Shown here: one piece after another, positions 56,895 through 64,000 of the stretch
How positions within the stretch are numbered: position 1 is the first letter of the stretch
Layout: the number at the start of each line of letters is the position of its first letter
Assembly (NCBI GenBank): GCA_910574805.1
Contig: CAJTCV010000009.1
Location: 124,001 to 188,000 of the forward strand
Length of the DNA: 64,000 nucleotides
Source of the DNA: Lachnospiraceae bacterium
GTDB lineage: Bacteria; Bacillota; Clostridia; Lachnospirales; Lachnospiraceae
Direction: 5' to 3'
Notes under the pieces: model-generated
Told to the model about the DNA's origin: nothing
Seen by the model: only the letters and a program-made list of their open reading frames with translations
Database searches by the model: none
Position numbers and translations under genes: made by a program

Positions 56895-57576
56895 GATATT
56901 GATTATTGAAGATGAAGAAGCCATCGCTGATCTGGAAAAGGATTACCTGGAACTCAGCGGCTTTACCGTAGAAATCGAGGACCGGGGCGACACCGGACTT
57001 ACGAGGGCTCTGACAGAAGAATTTAATCTGATCATTCTTGACCTGATGCTTCCCGGAGTGGACGGTTTCGAGATCTGCCGTCAGATCCGCGAGGAAAAGA
57101 ACATTCCTGTCATCATGGTCTCCGCCAAGAAGGACGACATTGACAAGATCCGGGGACTGGGACTCGGCGCCGACGACTATATGACCAAGCCCTTCAGCCC
57201 CAGTGAGCTGGTGGCGCGGGTGAAAGCACATATGGCCCGTTATGAGCGGCTGATCGGCAGCGGGATCCAGGAAAATGAGATCGTTGAGATCCGCGGCATC
57301 AAGATTGACAAGACTGCCCGCCGGGTGTGGATCAACGGAGAAGAAAAAGCATTTACCTCCAAGGAATTTGACCTGCTCACCTTCCTGGCACAGAACCCCA
57401 ACCACGTATTTACCAAGGAGGAACTGTTCAGCAGGATCTGGGATATGGAATCCATTGGAGATATCGCCACAGTCACCGTGCATATTAAAAAGATCCGTGA
57501 AAAAATCGAATTTAACACGGCAAAGCCCCAGTACATCGAGACGATCTGGGGCGTTGGATATCGGTTTAAAGTATAG
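56887..57576 (+). CDS. OmpR-family response regulator
   Basis: A 229-residue regulator with phosphoacceptor Asp52 (LIILDLMLPG), Lys in YMTKPFSPSE, and a winged-helix domain ending in IETIWGVGYRFKV. The start is a GTG at 56887 with AGGAGG about 10 bases upstream. It overlaps the sensor kinase gene and is followed by a terminator. It differs from the other regulator in this window mainly in the receiver domain, and no shared binding boxes are evident around this operon. Confidence 0.95.
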   Translation: MSKILIIEDEEAIADLEKDYLELSGFTVEIEDRGDTGLTRALTEEFNLIILDLMLPGVDGFEICRQIREEKNIPVIMVSAKKDDIDKIRGLGLGADDYMTKPFSPSELVARVKAHMARYERLIGSGIQENEIVEIRGIKIDKTARRVWINGEEKAFTSKEFDLLTFLAQNPNHVFTKEELFSRIWDMESIGDIATVTVHIKKIREKIEFNTAKPQYIETIWGVGYRFKV

Positions 57577-57595
57577 AAAGGTATCTGACCGCTCG

Positions 57596-57622
57596 GGAGC
57601 TGCTTTCATGCAGCTCCTTTTT
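57596..57622 (+). terminator. Terminator after response regulator
   Basis: GGAGCTGC pairs with GCAGCTCC around a nine-base loop and is followed by TTTTT. Confidence 0.9.
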
Positions 57623-57670
57623 CACAGCAGCAGAATCAGCTCTGCTCATTCCCGCCAGCTGTCCCACGGA

Positions 57671-58963
57671 TCAGCCTACCTTCAGGCGGAATTTCTGAAT
57701 CTCTTTTTCACTGGCTACTTTCTCGATCTTCGCTCCGAGCCCCTGGAACTTCTGATCCAGGTTCTCATACCCGCGCTCAATGTAATAGATATCATCCACG
57801 ATGGTGATACCCTCTGCCGCCAGACCTGCGATGACCAGCGCTGCGCCCGCGCGCAGATCAGGCGCGCTCACCCGTGCCCCGGTAAAACGCTCCACACCGC
57901 TGATGACCGCCACATTTCCCTCCACCTTAACCGAAGCGCCCATACGCGCCAGCTCGTCCACATAGCGGAAACGATTCTCGAAGATACTCTCTGTCACGAT
58001 GCTGGTTCCGTCCGCAATCGCCAGCGATACCGCCATCTGAGGCTGCATATCTGTGGGGAAGCCCGGATAGGGCATGGTCTTCACATGAGTCCCCTGGAGC
58101 TTCGCCGGGGCGACCACCTGGATCGCATCGTCATATTCATGGATCCGGCACCCCAGCTCCATCAGCTTGGAACTGGTGGCTTCCAGATGCTTGGGAATCA
58201 CATTGTGCAGTACAATATCCCCGCCGGTCACTGCCGCTGCGAACATAAAGGTCCCCGCCTCGATCTGATCCGGGATGATGGAATATTCCGTTCTGTGCAG
58301 CGCTCTCACGCCCTTGATCCGGATCACATCCGTGCCGGCTCCCTTGATGCTGGCGCCCATACTGTTCAGGAAGTTCGCCACATCCACCACATGAGGCTCC
58401 TTTGCCGCATTTTCAATGGTTGTACTGCCCTCTGCCATAACCGCAGCCATCATAATATTGATCGTGGCTCCCACGCTGACCATATCCAGAAAGATATGCG
58501 CCCCATGCAGGGTCTCCGCCTCTGCGATGACAAAGCCGTGCTCCACCTTCGTCCTGGCGCCCATGGCCTTGAAGCCCTTCAGATGCTGGTCGATGGGACG
58601 GCTGCCGATATTGCAGCCCCCGGGAAGCGGCACCTGCGCCTTTTTATATTTGCCAAGCAGTGCTCCGAGCAGATAGTAGGACGCCCGGATCTTTTTCATG
58701 CTCTCGCTCTCTACGATAAAATTCTCCACACTGGAACCGTTCACCTTTACCGCATGGCGTCCCACGCGCTCGATCCGTGTTCCGATCCCCTCCATTGCCT
58801 CCAGCAGCGCATTAATATCCCGTACGTCGGGAAGATTGTCTATATATACTGTCTCATTGGTCATATTCGCAGCCGCCAGAATCGCCAGTGCCGCATTCTT
58901 CGCCCCGCCGATCTCCACATCACCGTGCAGCGGGATTCCGCCCTTAATAATATACTGTTCCAC
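57671..58963 (-). CDS. murA: UDP-N-acetylglucosamine 1-carboxyvinyltransferase
   Basis: A 430-residue MurA, the first committed enzyme of peptidoglycan synthesis, which transfers enolpyruvate to UDP-GlcNAc. It begins MEQYIIKGGIPLHGDVEIGG and keeps Lys22 and the active-site Cys117 in LPGGCNIGSR, so it should be fosfomycin-sensitive. The GTG at 58963 is preferred over a GTG two codons earlier because GAGGT then lies 6 bases upstream and the usual MurA N-terminus results. It converges with the two-component operon and has no operon partners in the window. Gram-positives often have two MurA paralogues; which one this is cannot be told. Confidence 0.95.
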   Translation of the reverse strand: MEQYIIKGGIPLHGDVEIGGAKNAALAILAAANMTNETVYIDNLPDVRDINALLEAMEGIGTRIERVGRHAVKVNGSSVENFIVESESMKKIRASYYLLGALLGKYKKAQVPLPGGCNIGSRPIDQHLKGFKAMGARTKVEHGFVIAEAETLHGAHIFLDMVSVGATINIMMAAVMAEGSTTIENAAKEPHVVDVANFLNSMGASIKGAGTDVIRIKGVRALHRTEYSIIPDQIEAGTFMFAAAVTGGDIVLHNVIPKHLEATSSKLMELGCRIHEYDDAIQVVAPAKLQGTHVKTMPYPGFPTDMQPQMAVSLAIADGTSIVTESIFENRFRYVDELARMGASVKVEGNVAVISGVERFTGARVSAPDLRAGAALVIAGLAAEGITIVDDIYYIERGYENLDQKFQGLGAKIEKVASEKEIQKFRLKVG

Positions 58964-59284
58964 GATCACACCTCGTCGTTTCGTTCCGATTTCTTTTCTA
59001 TGTAAAGGTTGCGCCGAAAAAGCGCTTCTTATTCGCCGTTTTCAAAAGTACAGATTGTATAAATCTGCCAGATCAGGATTTTTTTAAATATACATATAAA
59101 CCTGCATATCTTTGTTATTATATATTACGGCTGGTGAAAAATCAATGAACACTTTGTCAAAAAAGGGGTGATTTTTCCTGTAAGGCATTACAGATTTTAT
59201 AATTCTTCCCGAAAAATGCATTTTTAATGCCTGTTTCCTGTTTTTGGGTATGACAAAAAAGCCCTGCACCCGGAGGGCCTTTTC
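58964..59284. promoter_or_regulatory. Intergenic region between murA and small regulator
   Basis: A 321-base AT-rich gap holding the murA promoter region (no clear -35/-10 pair stands out) and, at 59255-59280, a hairpin with GCCCT and AGGGC flanked by T-rich sequence on the minus strand (TTTTTT), which terminates the XRE gene. I see no coding sequence here. Confidence 0.5.
59255..59280 (-). terminator. Terminator after XRE gene
   Basis: On the minus strand AGGCCCTCC pairs with GGGTGCAGGGCTT imperfectly and is followed by TTTTTTG. Confidence 0.65.
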
Positions 59285-59518
59285 TCATTTCAGCAGCTCA
59301 TCGTATGTGGTGTTCAGGCAGTCCCTTAGTCCCCGAAGCTGAGAACCGGTGATATGTTGGATCCCTCTCTCGATCTTCACCAGTGTCTCCCTTGTCATAT
59401 CCACATCATGAAGCTGGATCATACGGACAAGTTCCGTCTGTCCGATCCCTCTTGTCAGCCGGATCCGGCGTATATTCCTGCCGATCTGAATCCCCGACTG
59501 CTTTATCTTCTGTTCCAT
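59285..59518 (-). CDS. Small XRE-type helix-turn-helix protein
   Basis: A 77-residue protein made up essentially of one helix-turn-helix domain: GRNIRRIRLTRGIGQTELVR, then MTRETLVKIERGIQHITGSQ and LRDCLNTTYDELLK. The start at 59518 follows AGAAGG. It is divergent from a membrane-anchored protein gene at 59.8 kb. Upstream of it are two palindrome-like sites, GAACTGATACCAGTCC and GGACTTATATCAGTCC, and a duplicated copy of its own first codons. It is likely a repressor of itself and perhaps of the divergent gene. Confidence 0.8.
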   Translation of the reverse strand: MEQKIKQSGIQIGRNIRRIRLTRGIGQTELVRMIQLHDVDMTRETLVKIERGIQHITGSQLRGLRDCLNTTYDELLK

Positions 59519-59790
59519 GGTACACCTTCTGAAAAGAACTGATACCAGTCCTTTTTCTTCCATCATATGCACTTCTCAGTGACTGATGGGACCAGAATCA
59601 GCCCAGTTCCGCGACATGACTTTCATTTTCTGAATCTTCGTCATTACCGGGAACGGAAAACAGCAGGTGGCTGCCCTGACTGTTTTATCTTCTGTTCCAT
59701 GATCATTCCTGTAAAAACGGACTTATATCAGTCCTTTTTTCTTTATCATAGACAGTCTTTCTGTTATAATGGGACCAGAACGAGTCCACA
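59502..59790. repeat. Tandem duplication of the XRE gene start and operator
   Basis: TTTATCTTCTGTTCCATG occurs at 59502-59519 and again at 59684-59701, 182 bases apart. Operator-like sites at 59536-59551 and 59719-59734, then GGGACCAGAA at about 59588 and 59771, recur in the same order. The second copy has an ATG at 59700 that opens MEQKIKQSG, the same first nine codons, and then stops at 59644 after 18 codons. It looks like a remnant of a segmental duplication. Confidence 0.8.
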
Positions 59791-59808
59791 TAAGAAAAGA
59801 GGAAGAAA

Positions 59809-60591
59809 ATGCACCAAAAAAACAGGGAAAAGAAATATTATCAAATACGGGTTGAATGGTTGTGGGGAATGATATTTCTGCTGACAGTACTGTCAGCAGC
59901 AGAACTGTATGGAATCTTGAAATATTTTCGGCAGAATCGCACAGAAGCGGCTCCGGAAGAAGGGCAGATGCGTGTGGAAGTGACCTATGACGGGTGGCGC
60001 TCCCGGCTGGACGATACAAACCAGTGCCATCTGTGCGGAGACAGCAGCCGGATTCGCTGCGAGAGCGGCTTCGATGCCATCGGCGTGATCTCGCTGAATG
60101 ACTGGTCTGTCATTGATTTTCAGCTGCGGAAATATGATACGGAAGGGAACGACGTCACAGATGACAGAGCTTCCGGGATTCTGTACGGAAATACCGAAGC
60201 ACTCTCCTGGCTCTCCAGCGGGGACCCCTCCAGAGGCATGGCGAGAATCAGCATGACGCTCCCTGAAGATGCCCGGGCGGACGAGGACGGCATCTGCCGG
60301 AGCCTGTGTCAGCCCTGTCTGGACAAGGTCACTGCCTCCCTCAGCATCTGGAAGTCAGAAAAGGAAGACAAGGAAGCGCTCCCTCTCTGTCTGGTGGATT
60401 TTCAGGATCTGGAACTGTATCCCATACAGGACTGGTATCGGGGGTATTTTATCAGAGATTACTGGATGGAAATGGACTTTGAACAGTCGTCGGTCTCTGT
60501 CAAGGCATACTTTCTGCCTGTCCTCGTACTGGCACAGGGAAACGATCCGGCCGCTGAAGAAGAGACTCCTGTTTTTATACATGTAATATAA
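59809..60591 (+). CDS. Membrane-anchored protein with cysteine pairs
   Basis: A 260-residue protein with one transmembrane helix at about residues 17-40 and an extracytoplasmic or cytoplasmic body. It has CHLC at 73-76 and CRSLCQPC in the second half, which could bind zinc or form disulfides, separated by an acidic Gly-Ala-rich beta-like region (WSVIDFQLRKYDTEGNDVTD). I do not recognise the family. AGAGGAAG precedes the ATG. It is divergent from the small XRE gene with a duplicated operator region in between, and is followed by a hairpin and two tRNA-Gly genes on the other strand. Confidence 0.75.
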   Translation: MHQKNREKKYYQIRVEWLWGMIFLLTVLSAAELYGILKYFRQNRTEAAPEEGQMRVEVTYDGWRSRLDDTNQCHLCGDSSRIRCESGFDAIGVISLNDWSVIDFQLRKYDTEGNDVTDDRASGILYGNTEALSWLSSGDPSRGMARISMTLPEDARADEDGICRSLCQPCLDKVTASLSIWKSEKEDKEALPLCLVDFQDLELYPIQDWYRGYFIRDYWMEMDFEQSSVSVKAYFLPVLVLAQGNDPAAEEETPVFIHVI

Positions 60592-60622
60592 AAGGGCTTC
60601 CCGTATCTTTCGGAAACCCTTT
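60591..60622 (+). terminator. Hairpin after membrane-anchored protein gene
   Basis: AAAGGG-TTCCCG pairs with CGGAA-CCCTTT around TATCTTT. It lies directly after the stop codon and is weak in T-tract. Confidence 0.6.
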
Positions 60623-60629
60623 CGCCCAG

Positions 60630-60701
60630 AGCACGAGACGGGATTCGAACCCGCGACCCTCGCCTTGGCAAGGCGATACTCCACCACTGAGCCACTCGTG
60701 C
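60630..60701 (-). tRNA. tRNA-Gly (GCC)
   Basis: Acceptor stem GCACGAG/CTCGTGC, D arm GGCTCAGTGGTGGAG, anticodon loop TTGCCAA with anticodon GCC flanked by TCGCC/GGCGA, and T arm GCGGGTTCGAATCCCGT. 72 bases with discriminator; CCA is not encoded. Confidence 0.97.
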
Positions 60702-60708
60702 ATATATG

Positions 60709-60852
60709 TAAAACCCTTTCGGGTGAAGCGGGTGATGGGAATCGAACCCACGTATCCAGCTTGGAAGGCTGGTGTTCTACCATTGAACTACACCCGCATA
60801 TATGTGAAAACCCTTTCGGGTTGTTTGCCTGTATGAAAAACCCTTTCGGGTA
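60709..60852. repeat. Three short hairpin repeats around tRNA genes
   Basis: AACCCTTTCGGGT occurs at 60712-60724, 60809-60821 and 60839-60851, each preceded by TATGTA, TATGTG or GTATGA and a run of A. The first two follow the two tRNA genes. They may be terminators or remnants of tRNA duplications. Confidence 0.65.
60727..60797 (-). tRNA. tRNA-Gly (TCC)
   Basis: Acceptor stem GCGGGTG/CACCCGC, D arm AGTTCAATGGTAGAAC, anticodon loop CTTCCAA with TCC between CCAGC/GCTGG, and T arm GTGGGTTCGATTCCCAT. 71 bases with discriminator; CCA is not encoded. It precedes tRNA-Gly(GCC) by 25 bases. Confidence 0.97.
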
Positions 60853-60967
60853 TTATTGTCTGTCCTCCGGCTTCACAACAATAGGTATTCTACTATGGGT
60901 CTTTTTAATTGTCAATAGTTTTTTTGAATTTTCTGCAAAAATTTTCGGCACCCAAAAAGGGCGCCTT

Positions 60968-61951
60968 TTACCCGGTCACATAACCCTTTTCAAGGTCTAC
61001 CAGATTCACCAGTTCTCTGCCCTCCAGATACCGCTCCAGATTCTGACAGCAGAGGTTCACCACCTTCTGTCCGGTCTCTCTGGAATACCCGAAGCTCTGG
61101 CCTGCGATATGAGGCGTCAGAATCACTCTCTCGATCTTCCACAGAGGATGTCCTTTGGGCAGCGGTTCCGGATCCGTCACATCCAGCGCAACGCCTCCCA
61201 GATGCCCGTCATGAAGCACCCGCACAAGACCGGCCGTATGGATCAGGTCTCCCCGGCCCACATTGACCAGAAGAGCAGTCTTCTTCATGCTCCGAAGCCG
61301 CTTCTCATTCAGGAGGCCTCTGGTCTCTCTGGTGGATGGCAGACAGGCGATCACAATATCCGCCCCGGGCAGTCTGTCGTCCAGCTCCTCCCTGGTGATC
61401 ATGGCATCAAAGCAGTCCGGATAGTTCCGGTCCGTCCGCCGCATGCCGGTGACATGCGTCCCGAACGCCTTCAGCCTCTTGGCCGCACCGGTCCCAATAT
61501 CCCCGGCCCCCAGGATCAGCACCTCCTTGTCCCACAGAAGAGACTCTCTCCTGATCTGACTCCAGCACTCCTCCTGTTGCAAAAGGGCATACTGCTTCAG
61601 GTTCCGCCCCATGGCAAGCAACACCCCCAGAATATATTCCGCAATCACCGTCTGAAAGCAGCCTCTGGCATTGGTCAGCAGCACTCCCTTCGGAAACCCT
61701 TCCCTCATGGTATACACATCGGTTCCTGCCCAGCTCATCTGCACCCATTTAAGCCTGGCGCAGTTTTGAAGCTCCCGGATCCCCGGTTCCCCGAAAATGA
61801 TCTCTGCCTCTTCAAGAAACGGCTGCCGTTCCTCCCGGCTCATCTGCGGGTCAATGAACTGCCACTCCACCCTGTCTTTTCCTGCTTCTGTCATCATATC
61901 CCTCTGCGCCCGGTCACAGGGCAGGAGGACTGCCGCCTTCTTCTTTCCCAT
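60968..61951 (-). CDS. D-2-hydroxyacid dehydrogenase
   Basis: A 327-residue dehydrogenase. The NAD-binding loop is LILGAGDIGTGAAKRLKAFG, the substrate Arg lies in LVNVGRGDLIHTA, and LTPHIAGQSFGYSRE has the catalytic His. A conserved ARGCFQTVIAEYILG is also typical of the family. GGAGGG before the ATG at 61951 sets the start, since an upstream ATG lacks a site. It is encoded in the same direction as the FGGY kinase but behind a terminator. Its reaction is probably reduction of a 2-keto acid such as glyoxylate, hydroxypyruvate or a branched-chain keto acid. Confidence 0.88.
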   Translation of the reverse strand: MGKKKAAVLLPCDRAQRDMMTEAGKDRVEWQFIDPQMSREERQPFLEEAEIIFGEPGIRELQNCARLKWVQMSWAGTDVYTMREGFPKGVLLTNARGCFQTVIAEYILGVLLAMGRNLKQYALLQQEECWSQIRRESLLWDKEVLILGAGDIGTGAAKRLKAFGTHVTGMRRTDRNYPDCFDAMITREELDDRLPGADIVIACLPSTRETRGLLNEKRLRSMKKTALLVNVGRGDLIHTAGLVRVLHDGHLGGVALDVTDPEPLPKGHPLWKIERVILTPHIAGQSFGYSRETGQKVVNLCCQNLERYLEGRELVNLVDLEKGYVTG

Positions 61952-62048
61952 AAAAATCCCTCCAGCAGGGCCCCTTTTCACGGGCCCGGAATCTCTCTGA
62001 CTGACCTGTATCCTGCCCGGGATACGGCCATATTATACCTGCACGCCG

Positions 62049-62089
62049 CAAAAACGCCGGCTTCATGGGCGCTCTCCACAAAGCCGGCG
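62049..62089 (-). terminator. Terminator after FGGY kinase
   Basis: On the minus strand CGCCGGCTT pairs perfectly with AAGCCGGCG and is followed by TTTTTGC. It separates the kinase from the hydroxyacid dehydrogenase gene. Confidence 0.85.
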
Positions 62090-62115
62090 TTCCGTCAGGA
62101 CCTCTGCCGTCCGTA

Positions 62116-63711
62116 TTATCTCAGACAGTCCACAGCCGCCCGCTCAATGGGGAACCCGGCCCTGTATCTGCTGATAAATTCGTCAAAACCTTTCACATCT
62201 GCCGGATCCGGATCCATCTTCTCGCCCTCGTCTCCGCCGAAGACCTTCTCCTGCAAATAGTCCTCCAGCGTCTCTCCTTCGCCCTTCTGGAGCATATAGG
62301 AGGCCAGCAGCGCAATTCCCCATGCACCGCCTTCCCCTGCAGTTTTCATGACGGATACCGTAGCGTCCATGGCGCCGGCCAGGATACTCTGTCCCACCCC
62401 TTTGGTCTTGAAGAGTCCGCCGTGCCCGGTGATCCGGTCCACAGCTACCTTCTCTTCCTTCATCAGAATGTCCAGACCTACCTTCAGCGCCCCCAGGGAG
62501 GTGTAGAGATTGGCACGCATGAAATTCGCCAGGTTGAACCGGCTGTCCGGCGTACGCACGAACAGGGGACGCCCTTCCTCGAAGCCTGTAATATGCTCTC
62601 CGGAGAAATAATTATATGCCAGCAGTCCGCCGCAGTCCTTGTCCCCTTCCAGAGCCTTATTGTAAAGAGTGCCGAACAGCCTGTCCATATCCACTTCCAT
62701 GCCGAAGCTCTCCGCAAACTCCTTAAAGAGGCTGACCCAGGCATTCAGGTCTGAGGTACAGTTATTACAGTGTACCATAGCCACGGCATCGCCGCTGGGC
62801 GTGGTCACCATATCAATCTCTTCATATGCTTTCTGAAGCTCCTTCTCCAGCACAATCATGGCAAATACGGACGTTCCTGCGGACACGTTGCCCGTACGCT
62901 GCTTCACACTGTTGGTAGCCGCCATACCGGTCCCCGCATCTCCCTCCGGCGGACACAGAGGACAGCCAGCCTGCAGCGTACCGGTGGGATCCAGCCTCTT
63001 CGCTCCCTCTTCGCTCAGAACGCCGGCCCGGTCTCCTGCCACGAGAACCCGTGGAAGCAGATCCTCCACCTTCCACGGAAATCCTTTGGGCGCCACAAGC
63101 TCATTGAAAGTGCGGATCATGGACGCATAATAAGTCTTTGTACCGGAATCAATGGGGAACATACCGGAAGCGCTTCCAACGCCCAGCACCTTCTCTCCTG
63201 TGAGCTGCCAGTGAATATAGCCGTCCAGCGTCGTGATAAAGTCCACCTCCGGCACATGCTCCTCCCCGTTCAGAATCGCCTGATACAGATGAGCGATGCT
63301 CCATCTCTGGGGCACATGAAAATGAAATGCTTCCGTCAGCGCCTCGGAAGCCTGCTGGGTGATCGTATTTCTCCAGGTCCGGAAGGGCACCAGCAGCTCT
63401 CCTTTTTTATCAAATGCCAGATATCCGTGCATCATGGCGCTGAAGCCCATGGCGCCAAGCTTCTCCACCTGAACGTCATACTGCTTCTTCACATCCTCTG
63501 TCATCTTCCTGTAGCAGTCCTGAAGTCCGCTCCAGATATCCTCCAGTGTATACGTCCAGATCCCGTTCTCCAGCCGGTTCTCCCAGTCATGGGCCCCGGA
63601 TGCGATGGGCGTATTGTTCTCATCCACCAGCACCGCCTTGATCCTGGTGGAACCAAACTCGATTCCAAGCACCGCTTTCCCGTCAACTATTGTCTTCCTT
63701 ACATCGCTCAT
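62116..63711 (-). CDS. FGGY-family carbohydrate kinase
   Basis: A 531-residue FGGY-family kinase. The N-terminal ATPase fold has [19 protein letters not shown] and the middle [20 protein letters not shown]; the C-terminal half has [13 protein letters not shown], and [20 protein letters not shown] as the usual FGGY_C signature. The ATG at 63711 follows GGAGGG. It is slightly longer than xylulokinase and nearer to ribulokinase-like members, which phosphorylate keto-pentoses or polyols. No transporter or isomerase lies beside it in the window. The sugar cannot be assigned. Confidence 0.9.
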   Translation of the reverse strand: MSDVRKTIVDGKAVLGIEFGSTRIKAVLVDENNTPIASGAHDWENRLENGIWTYTLEDIWSGLQDCYRKMTEDVKKQYDVQVEKLGAMGFSAMMHGYLAFDKKGELLVPFRTWRNTITQQASEALTEAFHFHVPQRWSIAHLYQAILNGEEHVPEVDFITTLDGYIHWQLTGEKVLGVGSASGMFPIDSGTKTYYASMIRTFNELVAPKGFPWKVEDLLPRVLVAGDRAGVLSEEGAKRLDPTGTLQAGCPLCPPEGDAGTGMAATNSVKQRTGNVSAGTSVFAMIVLEKELQKAYEEIDMVTTPSGDAVAMVHCNNCTSDLNAWVSLFKEFAESFGMEVDMDRLFGTLYNKALEGDKDCGGLLAYNYFSGEHITGFEEGRPLFVRTPDSRFNLANFMRANLYTSLGALKVGLDILMKEEKVAVDRITGHGGLFKTKGVGQSILAGAMDATVSVMKTAGEGGAWGIALLASYMLQKGEGETLEDYLQEKVFGGDEGEKMDPDPADVKGFDEFISRYRAGFPIERAAVDCLR

Positions 63712-63847
63712 GAAACAAACCCTCCTAAACATATTCACGACCCGGAGCCCTTAGCCTCGCTCCGTGATGCCTTTCGCATCTTATGTGATAATGATAACAT
63801 ATGAAAAGAGGGATTACAAAAGGATTTTGCCCGCACCCGGAAATTTT

Positions 63848-64000
63848 TCACAAAAAAGAGTACATCTCAGCCGGGATATCCGATGAAATGTACTCCTGTA
63901 CACACTCCGGCAACAGCCTCTCTGTGTACCTGTCCTTCCCTGGATACAGACTTTTGCAGTCCCCCTGTCTACAGCAGAAGCTCTGCCACAAACACTGCTG
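63848..64000 (-). CDS. Possible C-terminus of a gene at right edge
   Basis: The minus strand is open from the window edge for 50 codons to a TGA at 63848, reading ...KSLYPGKDRYTERLLPECVQ and then EYISSDIPAEMYSFL. A hairpin, GAGTACAT with ATGTACTC (63857-63894) and TTTTTT on the minus strand, overlaps the last codons and would serve as its terminator. The composition looks protein-like, though the segment is Cys-rich at its left part. I do not recognise it, and it might be non-coding. Confidence 0.4.
   Translation of the reverse strand, partial: QQCLWQSFCCRQGDCKSLYPGKDRYTERLLPECVQEYISSDIPAEMYSFL

Noticed and set aside
57275-59005. 576-codon open frame on the plus strand
   Set aside because: It is antisense to murA and crosses the response regulator gene and its terminator; no domain is recognisable.
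60709-60852. Possible CRISPR array
   Set aside because: Three short AACCCTTTCGGGT repeats are irregularly spaced, hairpin-forming and interleaved with tRNA genes. No cas gene or regular spacers are present anywhere in the window.
60665-62260. 531-codon open frame on the plus strand
   Set aside because: It runs through both tRNA genes, antisense to the hydroxyacid dehydrogenase and a terminator, so it cannot be a real gene.

Overview
The window looks like chromosome from a saccharolytic Clostridia of the Lachnospiraceae type. This is inferred from AGGAGG-type ribosome binding sites, frequent TTG and GTG starts, lipobox-bearing substrate-binding proteins, an S-box (SAM-I) riboswitch on metK, OmpR-type two-component pairs and dense carbohydrate operons. 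No 16S rRNA is present, so genus is not assignable. Most of the window has moderate G+C; one five-gene block (about 48.4-53.8 kb) is visibly AT-richer and looks acquired.

Layout. (A) 1-6.5 kb, minus strand: a ribose-type sugar ABC importer led by a small VOC-fold gene, controlled by a divergence-free LacI regulator with two perfect TGTAACCGGTTACA operators, then a GntR/UTRA regulator. (6.6-7.2 kb) A RelB-like antitoxin with a frameshifted YafQ-like toxin. (B) 7.4-13.9 kb, plus strand: a phosphotriesterase-like hydrolase, a shikimate-dehydrogenase-like oxidoreductase, an archaeal-type cupin phosphoglucose isomerase, a D-2-hydroxyacid dehydrogenase, an IclR regulator, then KDG kinase and KDPG aldolase (lower Entner-Doudoroff route). 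(14.2-17.2 kb) A two-component system sharing TGTGAG direct repeats with a methyltransferase promoter. Then class II fructose-bisphosphate aldolase.

(C) 18.3-30.1 kb, mostly minus strand: a locus built of Gfo/Idh/MocA oxidoreductases, xylose-isomerase-like TIM barrels, a taurine/nitrate-type ABC importer and an Fe-S flavoprotein, under a divergent LacI regulator. Its centre is a 469-residue protein that appears to fuse a DUF6379 domain (beta subunit of C-glycoside deglycosidase) to the metal-dependent TIM barrel of the alpha subunit. The locus is a good candidate for cleavage of 3-keto C- or O-glycosides of plant aromatics.

(D) 30.2-47.1 kb: a second ribose-type importer with a PfkB kinase and DeoC-like aldolase, a glycyl radical enzyme with its activase, a PHP phosphoesterase, dehydrogenases, a DeoR regulator, a tautomerase-fold protein and another PfkB kinase. 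Three promoters in this region carry the palindrome TGTATNATACA, which ties them to the GntR regulator at 46.3 kb. The glycyl radical enzyme keeps the catalytic Cys, Glu and Gly but lacks several residues of diol dehydratases.

(E) 48.4-53.8 kb, minus strand: a tightly overlapping AT-rich cassette of DNA methyltransferase, phosphoribosyltransferase-like protein, P-loop ATPase, an unrecognised alpha/beta protein and ThyX. This is the best candidate for an undescribed conflict or nucleotide-centred system. (F) 54-64 kb is more ordinary: metK with its riboswitch, a second two-component system, murA, a small XRE regulator with a duplicated start region, two tRNA-Gly genes, a hydroxyacid dehydrogenase and an FGGY sugar kinase.

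Four short intercistronic elements bounded by AGCGGAACTT-like repeats occur between genes of operons B and D and form a repeat family that the genes do not explain.
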